Notes under the pieces: model-generated
Seen by the model: only the letters and a program-made list of their open reading frames with translations
The model's database searches: none
Told to the model about the DNA's origin: nothing
NCBI RefSeq assembly: GCF_001499655.1
Contig: NZ_LN879502.1
Coordinates: forward strand, 434,001 to 498,000
Source: Candidatus Protochlamydia naegleriophila
Lineage (GTDB): Bacteria > Chlamydiota > Chlamydiia > Chlamydiales > Parachlamydiaceae
Reading direction: 5' to 3'
Length of the DNA stretch: 64,000 nucleotides
Program-made: the position numbers and the translations under genes
In this document: one piece after another, positions 36,686 to 45,844 of the stretch
Layout: every line of letters begins with the position of its first letter
Numbering within the stretch: position 1 is the first letter of the stretch

Positions 36686-38014
36686 ATGGCAATTGAAAAA
36701 ATTCTGATTGTAGACGATGAATTGTTAATGCGCAATTTTCTCGTTGAAGCTCTTAAGCGCAAAGGTTTTGAGACGACGGCGGTTGAAAATGGGGAAAAAG
36801 CGGTCAAGCTCGTTCAAGAGAACGCTTTTGACATGGTCATCACCGACATGAAAATGCCAGGCATGACTGGAATCGATGTTCTCACTAAAGTAAAGGAGCT
36901 ATCGCCTAGAACACTTGTCATCGTGATAACGGCCTTTGGAACGATTGAAAATGCCGTTGAGGCGATGAAATTGGGCGCTTTTTACTATTTAATCAAGCCT
37001 TTTTCTTTAGAGAGCTTGATGGCCAATATCGAGAAGGCCAATCAACATGTGGCCTTGGTAGAAGAAAATCACTATCTTCGACAACAAGTCAGTGCGAATC
37101 GCTATGCGCGTCATGTAATTGCCGAAAGCCCTGCCATGCAGCAGGTTTTAAAGGACATCGAGCGGATAGCCAAAAGCAATGCCAGTGTCTTTATTAATGG
37201 GGAAACTGGCACGGGTAAAGAGGTGATTGCTCATTTGGTCCACTACAGCTCCCCAAGAGCCAATCAACCCTTTATCAAGGTCAATTGCGCAGCCGTTCCC
37301 GATACTCTTGTGGAGTCGGAATTTTTTGGACATGAAAAGGGAGCTTTTACCGGAGCCGCCAACAAACGTTTGGGCCGCTTCGAATTGGCCAATGGAGGCT
37401 CGCTTCTCTTGGATGAAATAACCGAAATACCGCTGGTTTTACAGTCCAAATTGCTTCGCGTCACGCAAGAACAAGAATTCGAACGGGTTGGAGGGACCAA
37501 GCCCATCAAAGTGGATGCCCGCCTTATTTCTACCTCTAACCGCGATGTCAAAGAGGCCATTGCCAATAAGGTCTTGCGCGAAGATCTGTATTATAGACTG
37601 AACGTTGTTCCCCTTTATTTACCACCGCTTCGCGATCGCAAAGAAGACATCATTCCACTGGCCGAACACTTCATCGAGCAAATGTGCCGAGAAAATCACT
37701 TTGATAGTAAAAAACTAAGCGAAAGCGCCAAAAGGAAATTATTGGAATACCGCTGGCCAGGGAATGTGAGAGAGCTGGCTAATGTCATTGAAAGATCGGT
37801 CGTGATGGATCCGGGCAAGATCATTCAAGGAGATCATCTCTACCTGGAAGGGCCTGGTGTCAATGTGATGGCAGGCAGGACGATTCAAGAATTGGAAAAA
37901 CAGCTCATCGTGGAAACCCTGCAGGTGCATCAAAATCGCACCAAGGCTGCCGAGACGCTGGGAATCAGCGTGAAAGCCCTGCGCGATAAGCTTGAGGAAT
38001 ACAAATTGTCTTAG
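36686..38014 (+). CDS. Sigma-54-dependent response regulator (NtrC/AtoC family, CtcC-like)
   Basis: The 442-residue product has a receiver domain (acidic pair VDDE, phospho-acceptor ITDMKMPG near Asp54, Lys in IKPF). A sigma-54 AAA+ domain follows (Walker A GETGTGKE near 173-180, the sigma-54 contact GAFTGA near 219-224, LLLDEITEI, RLISTSNRD), and then a Fis-type helix-turn-helix at the C-terminus (NRTKAAETLGISVKALRDKL). It activates RNA polymerase carrying sigma-54 when phosphorylated by the kinase encoded just upstream. From memory, the C. trachomatis homolog lacks the DNA-binding end, so the full C-terminus here is notable. Confidence 0.95.
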   Translation: MAIEKILIVDDELLMRNFLVEALKRKGFETTAVENGEKAVKLVQENAFDMVITDMKMPGMTGIDVLTKVKELSPRTLVIVITAFGTIENAVEAMKLGAFYYLIKPFSLESLMANIEKANQHVALVEENHYLRQQVSANRYARHVIAESPAMQQVLKDIERIAKSNASVFINGETGTGKEVIAHLVHYSSPRANQPFIKVNCAAVPDTLVESEFFGHEKGAFTGAANKRLGRFELANGGSLLLDEITEIPLVLQSKLLRVTQEQEFERVGGTKPIKVDARLISTSNRDVKEAIANKVLREDLYYRLNVVPLYLPPLRDRKEDIIPLAEHFIEQMCRENHFDSKKLSESAKRKLLEYRWPGNVRELANVIERSVVMDPGKIIQGDHLYLEGPGVNVMAGRTIQELEKQLIVETLQVHQNRTKAAETLGISVKALRDKLEEYKLS

Positions 38015-38045
38015 CTTTTATGTGAATCTATCTACAAAATGACTT

Positions 38046-38098
38046 GAAACGCAAAGACGCAAAGAGTATAGAAAGCTTTCTTTGCGTCTTTGCGTTTC
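38046..38098. terminator. 20-bp perfect inverted repeat between convergent genes
   Basis: GAAACGCAAAGACGCAAAGA (38046-38065) and its exact complement (38079-38098) flank a 13-base loop. It lies between the stops of the response regulator and the RasGEF gene and could end transcription from both sides. The GCAAAGACGC core recurs, degraded, just upstream of the GxxExxY relic at 31221, so it may be a dispersed repeat family. Confidence 0.7.
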
Positions 38099-38162
38099 TA
38101 CCATACTGAATCGGATCGGCAAGGCACTCTTTTTGCTTTGATCGTTTAGGCAGTTATAGCTT

Positions 38163-40760
38163 TTAGGCAGTTGTAGCTCTGGGTTTGAGCTTCTCTTTTC
38201 TTGCATAGAGTTCGTCTTCGTTAGGATGTTTGGCTTTTACCACCTGGCCTAATAAATCGAAGTGCAAGAAAGGCTCGCTTGGTTGCATGCCTTTCAATTC
38301 AGTTTCAATTTTTGCTTGTAAATTTCCTAACATCCTTAACTTTTTCAGATTAATGGAATCCCCGTGATCAGTTTGTTTTGTTTCTCCATTGCCATCATCG
38401 GTAAATGTAAAATCTGTTAAGTAATTTGCGATCTTGGGTATAAACGGAATTCCATCCAGCTGATCTTTCTTATACGCTTCTCTAAGGGCTTTATTGCTGC
38501 CATCGGTTGAATATAGCCTGTCCATTTTTGCCTTTTTTGAAAGGGCTTGTTTTGAGAGTTCGTCTGGGTTCTGGGTGTTAAACACTGTATTGTAAACAGC
38601 TGTTTGGTTTAATCCCGACAGAATCGCTTGCGCCATCTCATAATTTCGAGGAACCTCGGAATGGGCAAATCGATCGGCCATTTCTAAAAATGCTTCATAG
38701 ACTCTCACTCTTTCTTTAGGGTTATAAGAGGTATCCAAAATTTGAGAAGCAACGAAATCGCTCACCTGATTAAAGAGCTGGGTATTGGCAACCAGATTGG
38801 GTGCCTTGACTTCTTTTCCATCTTTTATCCAAGCTTGACCATAAAATTCGGATGAATGGGCCGATCCGAGGATGACACGTGAGGTGGTCTGAAGATCTGC
38901 CATAAAGTCTTTAATGAAGTTATTTCGCTCTTTTTTGCTAAATTTGCCTGCCGCTAGTTTTGTAAACTGATTACTTAGAGAGGTATTTGCTCTTTCTATA
39001 TTAGCCTTTGCAAGAATCTCGCTTGAGTTAGTCATTGGGGTTGGAGCCGCTTGTTCGAGCGCCCATCTTCTGCTTTCACTGACCGTTTTATTAGCGTCCT
39101 GCTTAGCCATGGCAATTAATTCGGCAAAGTCTTCTTTCTTGGCGATTCCCTTTTGGATGAGCTCGATCGCGAAATCCATCAACATGAGTTTTTCTGTATA
39201 GACATCTTTTCGAATGTCATAAAGATGATCTTTATGCTCTGCCTTCCTTTGAGCATTAATCTCAGCATGCTTTTTAAAGACATCTACCATGGCTTGGGCT
39301 ATTTCTTTACCAGCTGCTTTACTGGGGTCTTTCCGTACAAACTCCATCCATCCACTTCCCACTAAGAAATCTTTGCGTAGTTCAGTTTGGCCTGGCTGAA
39401 CGAGCAAATGGGCGAGGGTGTTTAATGAAACAACTTTTCCTTCCTTGGCTACATCCTGTTCTATGCGATCGACATAAGTTTCTGTTTTCTGGAAAGAATC
39501 AGCTGCCTCTTCAATGTTTTTAAAAACGGCTTGGAAAGCCTGATTTAGTTCAGGAGACTTAGCCAGGCTAGGTCCAATTTGCTCGGATAAATTCTCTTTG
39601 AGTTGTTTAAGTCCAGCCACATCATTTTTAGTAAAAAGTCCTTCTTTTAGACCTGTCCTTAAAAGGAGCACAACTTCTTTAGCCGTATTTTTAGCATTTT
39701 CACTGGTTCCTTTACGTATTTGCATCCCTTTTTGCCGGTCGACCAATTCAGGTCTGCCTTCTTTCATGAGCAGTTTTTTATGCTTGTTGTCTGGTTGAGC
39801 TAACTGCTTACTCCTGGTGAATAAGGCGTCCAATGCTTGACGATAGATGTTTTTATCGGCTGCAGATAGTCCTTTTTCTTCGGCTTTAATTTCTGGTTTG
39901 AGCATTTCTGGTTTAGTGCCAGACTCAATAGCTTCGCGCACGTTGGTTTGCAAGACTGTTGTTTCAGCCTGTATCGGCACCTCTTGTTGCGGTTTAGCGT
40001 AATCGTCAATCGCAGCTTGCATATTTCCTTTGAGGTGATTCAAAGCTTTTTCCCACGCATTGGCAAATTCTTGTGCTCCTGGATTATTCAAGCCTGGATG
40101 GGTAGCCGCATGCTTGATATCCTGTAATTTCCGATCAACCCACTTCATTTCTTCTTCAATCGCCTTTTTAGCTGCTTCAGGATTGGGATTTTCTCTTGCC
40201 TTGGCGCAGTTGCTTTTGATTTTGCGGTAGGCGTTTTCTACTGTTTCAAAAAACTTTTTTTGTTCGGTTGAAAATTCATGCTTCTTGGGTAAGGTTGACT
40301 TTTGGACTTGAGTCGGAACCTCTCTTAATTGTTCTGAAGGTTGAGATGTCGACAGGGGAGGTAGATTTGCGAGTGCTTTTTGGCTAACAAAGCTGGTCAA
40401 TTCTTGATAGATCTTTTTGGCAGGATCATCTTGATCTTCAAATTTAACGATCTTGCGCCCCTCTAAATTTTCAATTCCCTTCTGATTGATGCGCGCGCCA
40501 GCAAATTCGTTGTTTAAGAGGTGTTTGGTAACGAGCATGACGGCGACTTTACCCGCTAAATGCTCCAATTCGCTGGCATTTAGGGCAAGATCAGAGGTGG
40601 AGAGCCTGACGTTAAAGGTGCGCCCCCCAAAGGCAATAATTCCTACATTGCCCGACTCAGCTGCTTTGTAGGTAACCTGTTGCTCAGTCAATAACTTTTT
40701 CTCATCCATCGTTAACGGCGATGGAATGACTGGATTCGCAGTAGGATTAGTGATGCTCAT
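38163..40760 (-). CDS. Large protein with C-terminal RasGEF (CDC25-like) domain; candidate host-directed effector
   Basis: The 865-residue product has a C-terminal region (about 655-825) that follows the RasGEF pattern. Its blocks in order are VASQIL, YEAFLEMADRF, YEMAQAILSGLNQTAV (713 region), KALREAY, IPFIPKIANYLTDFTFTDDGN (771-791) and INLKKLRMLGNL (803-814). In eukaryotes this fold exchanges GDP for GTP on Ras-like GTPases, which bacteria lack, so a host target is the natural inference. The first 600 residues are Lys/Glu-rich, helical and unrecognised; there is no Sec signal, as expected for type III or similar export. It is single, convergent with the sigma-54 regulator. Confidence 0.8.
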   Translation of the reverse strand: MSITNPTANPVIPSPLTMDEKKLLTEQQVTYKAAESGNVGIIAFGGRTFNVRLSTSDLALNASELEHLAGKVAVMLVTKHLLNNEFAGARINQKGIENLEGRKIVKFEDQDDPAKKIYQELTSFVSQKALANLPPLSTSQPSEQLREVPTQVQKSTLPKKHEFSTEQKKFFETVENAYRKIKSNCAKARENPNPEAAKKAIEEEMKWVDRKLQDIKHAATHPGLNNPGAQEFANAWEKALNHLKGNMQAAIDDYAKPQQEVPIQAETTVLQTNVREAIESGTKPEMLKPEIKAEEKGLSAADKNIYRQALDALFTRSKQLAQPDNKHKKLLMKEGRPELVDRQKGMQIRKGTSENAKNTAKEVVLLLRTGLKEGLFTKNDVAGLKQLKENLSEQIGPSLAKSPELNQAFQAVFKNIEEAADSFQKTETYVDRIEQDVAKEGKVVSLNTLAHLLVQPGQTELRKDFLVGSGWMEFVRKDPSKAAGKEIAQAMVDVFKKHAEINAQRKAEHKDHLYDIRKDVYTEKLMLMDFAIELIQKGIAKKEDFAELIAMAKQDANKTVSESRRWALEQAAPTPMTNSSEILAKANIERANTSLSNQFTKLAAGKFSKKERNNFIKDFMADLQTTSRVILGSAHSSEFYGQAWIKDGKEVKAPNLVANTQLFNQVSDFVASQILDTSYNPKERVRVYEAFLEMADRFAHSEVPRNYEMAQAILSGLNQTAVYNTVFNTQNPDELSKQALSKKAKMDRLYSTDGSNKALREAYKKDQLDGIPFIPKIANYLTDFTFTDDGNGETKQTDHGDSINLKKLRMLGNLQAKIETELKGMQPSEPFLHFDLLGQVVKAKHPNEDELYARKEKLKPRATTA

Positions 40761-41258
40761 TAATCCCCCTCCTTACAAAAGTTAATTTATTTAATCGTTA
40801 AGCTCGTTGCTTTTTTTGTTTTTTAAATTTAACTGTTGTTACATTGAATTATACCATTGATCAATAATTATGCAAAAGAGGTTGTTTTTTTATTCAATTA
40901 AAAAACTTTATAAATAGTTTATAGTGAGGGAATTTGTCGAATTTTTGATATAGCATGATTGGTACTTAAATTCAGGGAGCAAGTCTTAAACATTGCTCGA
41001 AGGCTTGAATGCAAATTGACAGCAGAGAAACCTGCATTTAAAGTCTAGGTACAGTCATTTTTAAAGAAAATAGAAAATCATATAGATCTAATTAACATGT
41101 TTATAATGTGACTACAATCATAATTTGAAATCAAAATCACTTTGGTATTACTTTTATTTATAAATTTATCTAGAATCGAACCGAGCCTGAATTTTAAGAG
41201 CGTAGACGCTTTAAAAATCTGCGACTTCAAACAACAATTTTAATTTTCACGAGAAGAT
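40761..41258. other. AT-rich divergent intergenic region
   Basis: About 500 bases between the RasGEF gene and the dioxygenase-like gene, with no credible gene. A small palindrome AGCGT-AG-ACGCT lies at 41199-41210, about 50 bases before the plus-strand gene, and could be an operator. The region must hold two divergent promoters; none is clear enough to mark. Confidence 0.45.
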
Positions 41259-42395
41259 ATGAATAAACAAATATTCGCCAGCATTTTATTTTTTGGAATG
41301 TTCACATTTTGTGAAGCTACCCCTAATACTTCCCCATTACCTGCACATTTATCTCTAGCGCCAATCAATAAAATAGATGAGGAGAATATTGATTATCTCT
41401 TTCCAGTAGAATCCAATCTTGCATCCAATCCATCATTGCAAGCGATTTTTCCTGAAATAAAAAGTAATTTTGACGGAAATAAAATTCTAAATGATTTAAA
41501 GAAAAATGGTTTTTACGACAAGTCATCAAATATGAATACCATTTCTGATGCAATAGACAAATATGGTTTTTATATTATCAGGTCAGAATTCAATGAACAA
41601 CTCAATGTAATCAATAGTTTTTTTGATAGAATGGGTACTTTTCCTAAATTGTCATTTAGCGATAAACCTTATGAAAATAAAAGTGACTTGAATAATGAAC
41701 GCCATTTTATGTGCGACAATATCGCCTTTTATTTTTCTATAAAGGATGGAGTTTTATTGCCGTATAATTTAAGTACAAAGAATTTCAAAAGTAAGAGACC
41801 CTATTTTTACTCTGATCTGGAAGGGAGTTTAGAAGATTACTTGGATAAAGCAGAATTAAGTGCCATATCGGAAATATTAGAAGTGGTTAGGACATCTATT
41901 TCTGAATATAAAAAAGAAGATCTGGAATTATCAGGAAAAATCTTTTTAGCCAAAGAGCCAGGCACAGCTTACCGGGGGACTAATCGTGTAGAGGGAGTTA
42001 AAATATCATGGCATCAAGATCGCATTGAAGAGGTTGGAAAGCCATTAAATACATCAGAATTTTTATTAACCCTGGTTGTAGAAAGCAATAGAGGAGCGGC
42101 TAATGGCTTAACAGGAGGGAATTTATTAATTGGCAGTTTAAATGAAGACGTGGGCACAGAAGAGCGTAGAAGAGCGGTATACGAATTGGATTTTAGAGAT
42201 GTTTCGGTTGGAGCTGTTATTCCCATCGAAAGTGGGTACGGGTATTTAATTGAACAAAATCGCAATGCTGATAAAAAAGGAAATCCAAGAGTTCATTGTC
42301 ATACACTTGGGGTATTTGAGTTAAATAACGAAAATATAGATGCAAAGAGAAATGTCATTATTTGCCAAATAAATACAAACAAAAGACAATCTTAA
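41259..42395 (+). CDS. Exported protein with possible Fe(II)/2-oxoglutarate dioxygenase fold
   Basis: The 378-residue product begins with a Sec-type signal (MNKQ, then a hydrophobic run to about residue 18). The C-terminal half has features of the double-stranded beta-helix oxygenases: WHQD (His252, Asp254) as the HxD metal pair, GGNLLIG in the core, and PRVHCHT near 345-350 that could supply the distal His. The expected Arg for 2-oxoglutarate is not obvious, so the enzyme class is tentative. Codon use is more AT-rich than in neighbouring housekeeping genes, which suggests transfer. It stands alone with a terminator behind it. Confidence 0.6.
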   Translation: MNKQIFASILFFGMFTFCEATPNTSPLPAHLSLAPINKIDEENIDYLFPVESNLASNPSLQAIFPEIKSNFDGNKILNDLKKNGFYDKSSNMNTISDAIDKYGFYIIRSEFNEQLNVINSFFDRMGTFPKLSFSDKPYENKSDLNNERHFMCDNIAFYFSIKDGVLLPYNLSTKNFKSKRPYFYSDLEGSLEDYLDKAELSAISEILEVVRTSISEYKKEDLELSGKIFLAKEPGTAYRGTNRVEGVKISWHQDRIEEVGKPLNTSEFLLTLVVESNRGAANGLTGGNLLIGSLNEDVGTEERRRAVYELDFRDVSVGAVIPIESGYGYLIEQNRNADKKGNPRVHCHTLGVFELNNENIDAKRNVIICQINTNKRQS

Positions 42396-42437
42396 TCAGG
42401 TTGAACAAGAGGCATGAAAACTCTGATTACGCAATTT

Positions 42438-42459
42438 AAAGGGGCCCGGCCCCTTTTCA
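42438..42459 (+). terminator. Intrinsic terminator after the dioxygenase-like gene
   Basis: AAAGGGG and CCCCTTT pair around a CCCGG loop (42438-42456), continuing into a short T run, about 45 bases after the stop at 42395. Confidence 0.7.
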
Positions 42460-42467
42460 CTTACTAA

Positions 42468-42617
42468 TCAGATCATTTCATCTGCCTCGAAAACAGATTT
42501 CAAACTCATCATTCTGCTCTTTTTGTATTCAAACTTTTTTGATAACGCGTGTCGAATCACAGCTCTTTTTCTTTCGGGAATTGATTTTCCTAAAATGCCA
42601 TGCAAACTCAAATTCAT
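42468..42617 (-). CDS. Possible small basic protein (49 aa)
   Basis: A minus-strand frame from ATG 42617 to TGA 42468 encodes 49 residues, rich in Lys and Arg (MNLSLHGILGKSIPERKRAV and on). A GGA lies eight bases upstream of the ATG. The 327-base gap between the dioxygenase-like gene and ackA otherwise holds nothing I recognise. The frame could be chance or the remnant of a longer gene. Confidence 0.22.
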   Translation of the reverse strand: MNLSLHGILGKSIPERKRAVIRHALSKKFEYKKSRMMSLKSVFEADEMI

Positions 42618-42722
42618 TTTTTTCCAGCATTACTTGTTTGGGGCTCTAGCTTTGATAGTTTGATTGTCAATAAAAGAGGTAAGCTGGATAGTGAAAAAAA
42701 AGAATAACATTTGTTGGGTGTG

Positions 42723-43916
42723 ATGAAGATTTTAGTGGTGAATGCCGGCTCCAGTTCTCATAAACTTTCGCTTTTTGATAGTGAGGGAGGGCTGCCTACT
42801 GATTCGCTTTGGAGGGCTCAACTGGATTGGGGGAGACCAGACAATCAATATTATACCGTTCAGGTCAAAGGGGGCGAAAAAGTCACGCGTCATTTGAAAA
42901 CACCGAGCCTTGAAGAGGGATTACGCGAAGTTTTGGAGAGTTTGTGGAAAGGCGATGCGCCAGTCATTGATACTCCTCTTGCGATAGGACGAGTTGGCCA
43001 TCGTGTGGTACACGGAGGGGCAATTTTTCAATGCCCTGTGTTAGTTACCCGGGCTGTTAAAGAGGAGATTCGGAGGCTCATTCCCTTGGCGCCGCTTCAC
43101 AATCCAGGCAATTTGGAGGGCATCGAATTAATCGAGCAGATTTTTCCAGCAATTCCTCAGATTGCTGTTTTTGATACGGCCTTTCATTCGACCATGCCAG
43201 AGGTCGTAAAAACGTATCCGGTTCCCTATGAGTGGAAGGAAAAGGGCATTCAACGCTATGGATTTCACGGAACCAGCCACCACTACTGCGCTATTCGGGC
43301 GACGGAAATGATGAAATCGAGGTTCTCTTCTTTGAGGCTCGTCAACTGTCATTTAGGGAATGGGGCTTCTCTTTGCGCCATTCGAGATGGAAAGAGTATC
43401 GATACGACGATGGGATTTACTCCTTTAGAAGGATTGATGATGGGGACGCGCTGTGGTTCGATCGATCCCGGGATTTTGCTTTATGCCATGCGCGAGTTAA
43501 ACGTGGCACCAAAAGAATTGGACACTCTCCTGACGTTTGAGTCTGGGTTAAAAGGGATCGGAGGAAGCTCCGATATGCGGGAAATTCAGGCTGAAACGAG
43601 TGAGCGAGCCGAGCTTGCTCTAAACATGTACATCTATCGCTTGAAGTACTTTATCGGAGCCATGACGGCTTCTTTGGGGGGGATAGATGTACTGAGTTTT
43701 ACAGCCGGGATTGGTGAGCATGCCGCCTACATCCGTGAAAAAACATGTGAAGGGCTGGCTTATTTGGGAGTTCGCCTCGACCTTGAAAAAAATCACCAGG
43801 ACAAATCTGATCAAGATTTGGACATTGCGGCCAGTGATTCGGCCGTGCGCATTCTTGTGATTCATACCCAGGAAGAATGGATGATCGCTAAAGGCTGTTT
43901 AGATGCCCTGCTGTAG
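42723..43916 (+). CDS. ackA: Acetate kinase
   Basis: The 397-residue product shows the acetate kinase signatures: VVNAGSSSHKLSLF at the start, FDTAFHSTMP and RYGFHGTSHHY around 170-195, HLGNGASLCAI, and FTAGIGEHAAYIRE near 327-340. It interconverts acetate plus ATP and acetyl phosphate plus ADP. ATG 42723 gives the normal length; an upstream TTG at 42711 has no better ribosome site. No phosphotransacetylase or phosphoketolase gene lies beside it, so its partner enzyme must be elsewhere. Confidence 0.95.
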   Translation: MKILVVNAGSSSHKLSLFDSEGGLPTDSLWRAQLDWGRPDNQYYTVQVKGGEKVTRHLKTPSLEEGLREVLESLWKGDAPVIDTPLAIGRVGHRVVHGGAIFQCPVLVTRAVKEEIRRLIPLAPLHNPGNLEGIELIEQIFPAIPQIAVFDTAFHSTMPEVVKTYPVPYEWKEKGIQRYGFHGTSHHYCAIRATEMMKSRFSSLRLVNCHLGNGASLCAIRDGKSIDTTMGFTPLEGLMMGTRCGSIDPGILLYAMRELNVAPKELDTLLTFESGLKGIGGSSDMREIQAETSERAELALNMYIYRLKYFIGAMTASLGGIDVLSFTAGIGEHAAYIREKTCEGLAYLGVRLDLEKNHQDKSDQDLDIAASDSAVRILVIHTQEEWMIAKGCLDALL

Positions 43917-43960
43917 AGCAGGGTTCATGTACCAGGCAGGAGAGTAAAACGTTACTCTCC
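43906..43960. terminator. Two adjacent hairpins between convergent ackA and DUF115 gene
   Basis: CCCTGCT/AGCAGGG (43906-43923, overlapping the ackA stop) is followed by GGAGAGTAA/TTACTCTCC (43939-43960, 9 bp, 4-base loop). The second overlaps the last codons of the minus-strand gene, so it could end transcription in both directions. Confidence 0.6.
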
Positions 43961-45844
43961 CATTTTGGCTGAATTCAGGGTGCGTTGAATGAGTTCGCGA
44001 TTGACCCGGGCGACATCTTTTAAAAAGGTGAGGCGGTCGAGTTGAAGCGCGATTTTTTTCAATGACCGTTTTTTATCAGTTAAACCGCGTTTTAGCACTT
44101 GAAGGTCTTGTATGGTTTTGTGATGGACTCGTATGTAGATTTGATTAAAAGTGTCTAATACAGATTGATAGGCAACTTCTTCTTCGATATCGGTTTCTAA
44201 AAGAGAGATGGCCGTTGTCTGTAAAGAGTCGGGGTAAGGCAGATCTTGCTGAATCTGCTCTCCAAGACGATGGCTTTCGGCTAATAATTTGGTCAGGAGT
44301 TCAATACAGCGGTCTAAGCTTGCCTGCAATGTTTTAACAAGCTCAATCAAACGGGCCGGTTCTATAGAGTCTAATGCCTGCTTAGAGACGGCCTCTTTAA
44401 TGCGCTGATCCAAAGACTCTTTGCCCTTTAAATAAAGATTAGAGACCTCTTTTAAAGTTTTATTGACAACGCTTTTAAATCCCAGTCCCCCTTCGGTGGC
44501 ATTAATGAGGGTGACTTCTGGATGGGCATGTGCAAATTCTGTAATCCACTCCGACTCTGTTATCCATTTCCAGAGGGTATGAATAGGCGATCCATTGATA
44601 TCTTCTTTTAAGAGGGGTTGTGACTCAAAGTCATTATCGGTCTTGAAATCTTCTTCAGTCAATTTTAAATTGGCCGTTACCCCGTCGGCATAAGGCTGTT
44701 CGTTCGTGAAAGCAAGATCGACACCGACTAAAATGATGGGATCGCAACCCAATGCATGGGCGATTTCAATGCAAAAATTGACGACATTATGCCCCTCATC
44801 TAAGTTTTCTCCCTCCAGCTTCAGCTCCTGCTCGAACCATTGAGCAATTTCATATCCTCCTGTTCCTGTAAGATACAGGCGAGGCCCAGAAATGGCTTGA
44901 AGAGCCTCATGAAAGAGGCGTTGACGGTAGAAAAAAGGAATGCCGTAGGGCTTTGCAACCTCTACCCGAGGGAGCTGGGCCTTATTGGGATCGATGGCCA
45001 CTCCAAAATGAGGTAAAATACCCTTTGGAATCAGCGCATTCAAAGCTGAGCTCCCTGCAAAGAGAAGAGCCTTGTCTTTTAACTCTTTTAACTGATCAAT
45101 ATTCTTATTTAAGGATGGACCGGCTCCGCAAATGATGGCTGGAATCTGCTTAAACTGTCCAAATAAGCCGTTGCCAAAGTAGGCTTTGGATAGTTCGAGC
45201 AGATTGGGGTAAAAATTGCGGAAAAAAGCTACCCCATATTGCAGATATTCTTCTACAAAGGCTTTTTTCTGAATGAGATTGTAAGAGAGAAGATGGTGAA
45301 GCTGTAAAAAACCTTGAGGATTGACTTCCTCATAAAGCTTGAGGCATGAGACTGTAAATGGGTCGTTTAGATAGCGCCATGACAATTCATTGAAGAGGGC
45401 CTTGTCCTCCAAATTGCTATCGAAATAGACAATTTGGACTTGCGGATGCCTTAAAATATCTGTGCCCCTTTCCGTTTCAAGAAGCCTGTAAAGAATTCCT
45501 TGATCTTCTTCCAGAAAAACTAACCGGCGGGCGGAGTCATCCTTTAGCCATTTTTTGGCGGCCTCATAATAATAACCGAGCCCAATTCCATACACATAGA
45601 GGATACAGGTGTTGTGCAATGGCAGGCTGGCAAACCACTCAGATGCCTCGGTTTGGGCTGATAGGGGAGAGTGGTAAAAATAGGTGCACCCTCCATAGGT
45701 GCGCTGTACATTTGGCTCGCCTGCTTGCGTTTCACAAAATACGAGATCGCTCGGATCGACTGATTGGAGCTGATACGCTAGCTTGGCATCACTTTTTTGG
45801 AGTGCTTTTAAGTTTTTTTGCAGGCGCTGGGAGTGGTTTTTCAT
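43952..45844 (-). CDS. DUF115/Maf-like protein, third of three in an operon
   Basis: The 630-residue product has the DUF115 core (IPAIICGAGPSLNKNIDQLKEL, GILPHFGVAIDPN, LDEGHNVVNFCIEIAHALGC and IILVGVDLAFT). This is the Rossmann-like domain of motility accessory factors (Maf), which glycosylate flagellin with nonulosonic acids, and of archaeal MptE. No flagellar genes are seen, so another acceptor is likely. The N-terminal domain (LYVYGIGLGYYYEAAKKWL, FLEEDQGIL) is shared by all three. It lacks the C-terminal YwqK repeats of its two neighbours. Start overlaps the previous stop by 4 bases. Confidence 0.85.
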   Translation of the reverse strand: MKNHSQRLQKNLKALQKSDAKLAYQLQSVDPSDLVFCETQAGEPNVQRTYGGCTYFYHSPLSAQTEASEWFASLPLHNTCILYVYGIGLGYYYEAAKKWLKDDSARRLVFLEEDQGILYRLLETERGTDILRHPQVQIVYFDSNLEDKALFNELSWRYLNDPFTVSCLKLYEEVNPQGFLQLHHLLSYNLIQKKAFVEEYLQYGVAFFRNFYPNLLELSKAYFGNGLFGQFKQIPAIICGAGPSLNKNIDQLKELKDKALLFAGSSALNALIPKGILPHFGVAIDPNKAQLPRVEVAKPYGIPFFYRQRLFHEALQAISGPRLYLTGTGGYEIAQWFEQELKLEGENLDEGHNVVNFCIEIAHALGCDPIILVGVDLAFTNEQPYADGVTANLKLTEEDFKTDNDFESQPLLKEDINGSPIHTLWKWITESEWITEFAHAHPEVTLINATEGGLGFKSVVNKTLKEVSNLYLKGKESLDQRIKEAVSKQALDSIEPARLIELVKTLQASLDRCIELLTKLLAESHRLGEQIQQDLPYPDSLQTTAISLLETDIEEEVAYQSVLDTFNQIYIRVHHKTIQDLQVLKRGLTDKKRSLKKIALQLDRLTFLKDVARVNRELIQRTLNSAKMGE

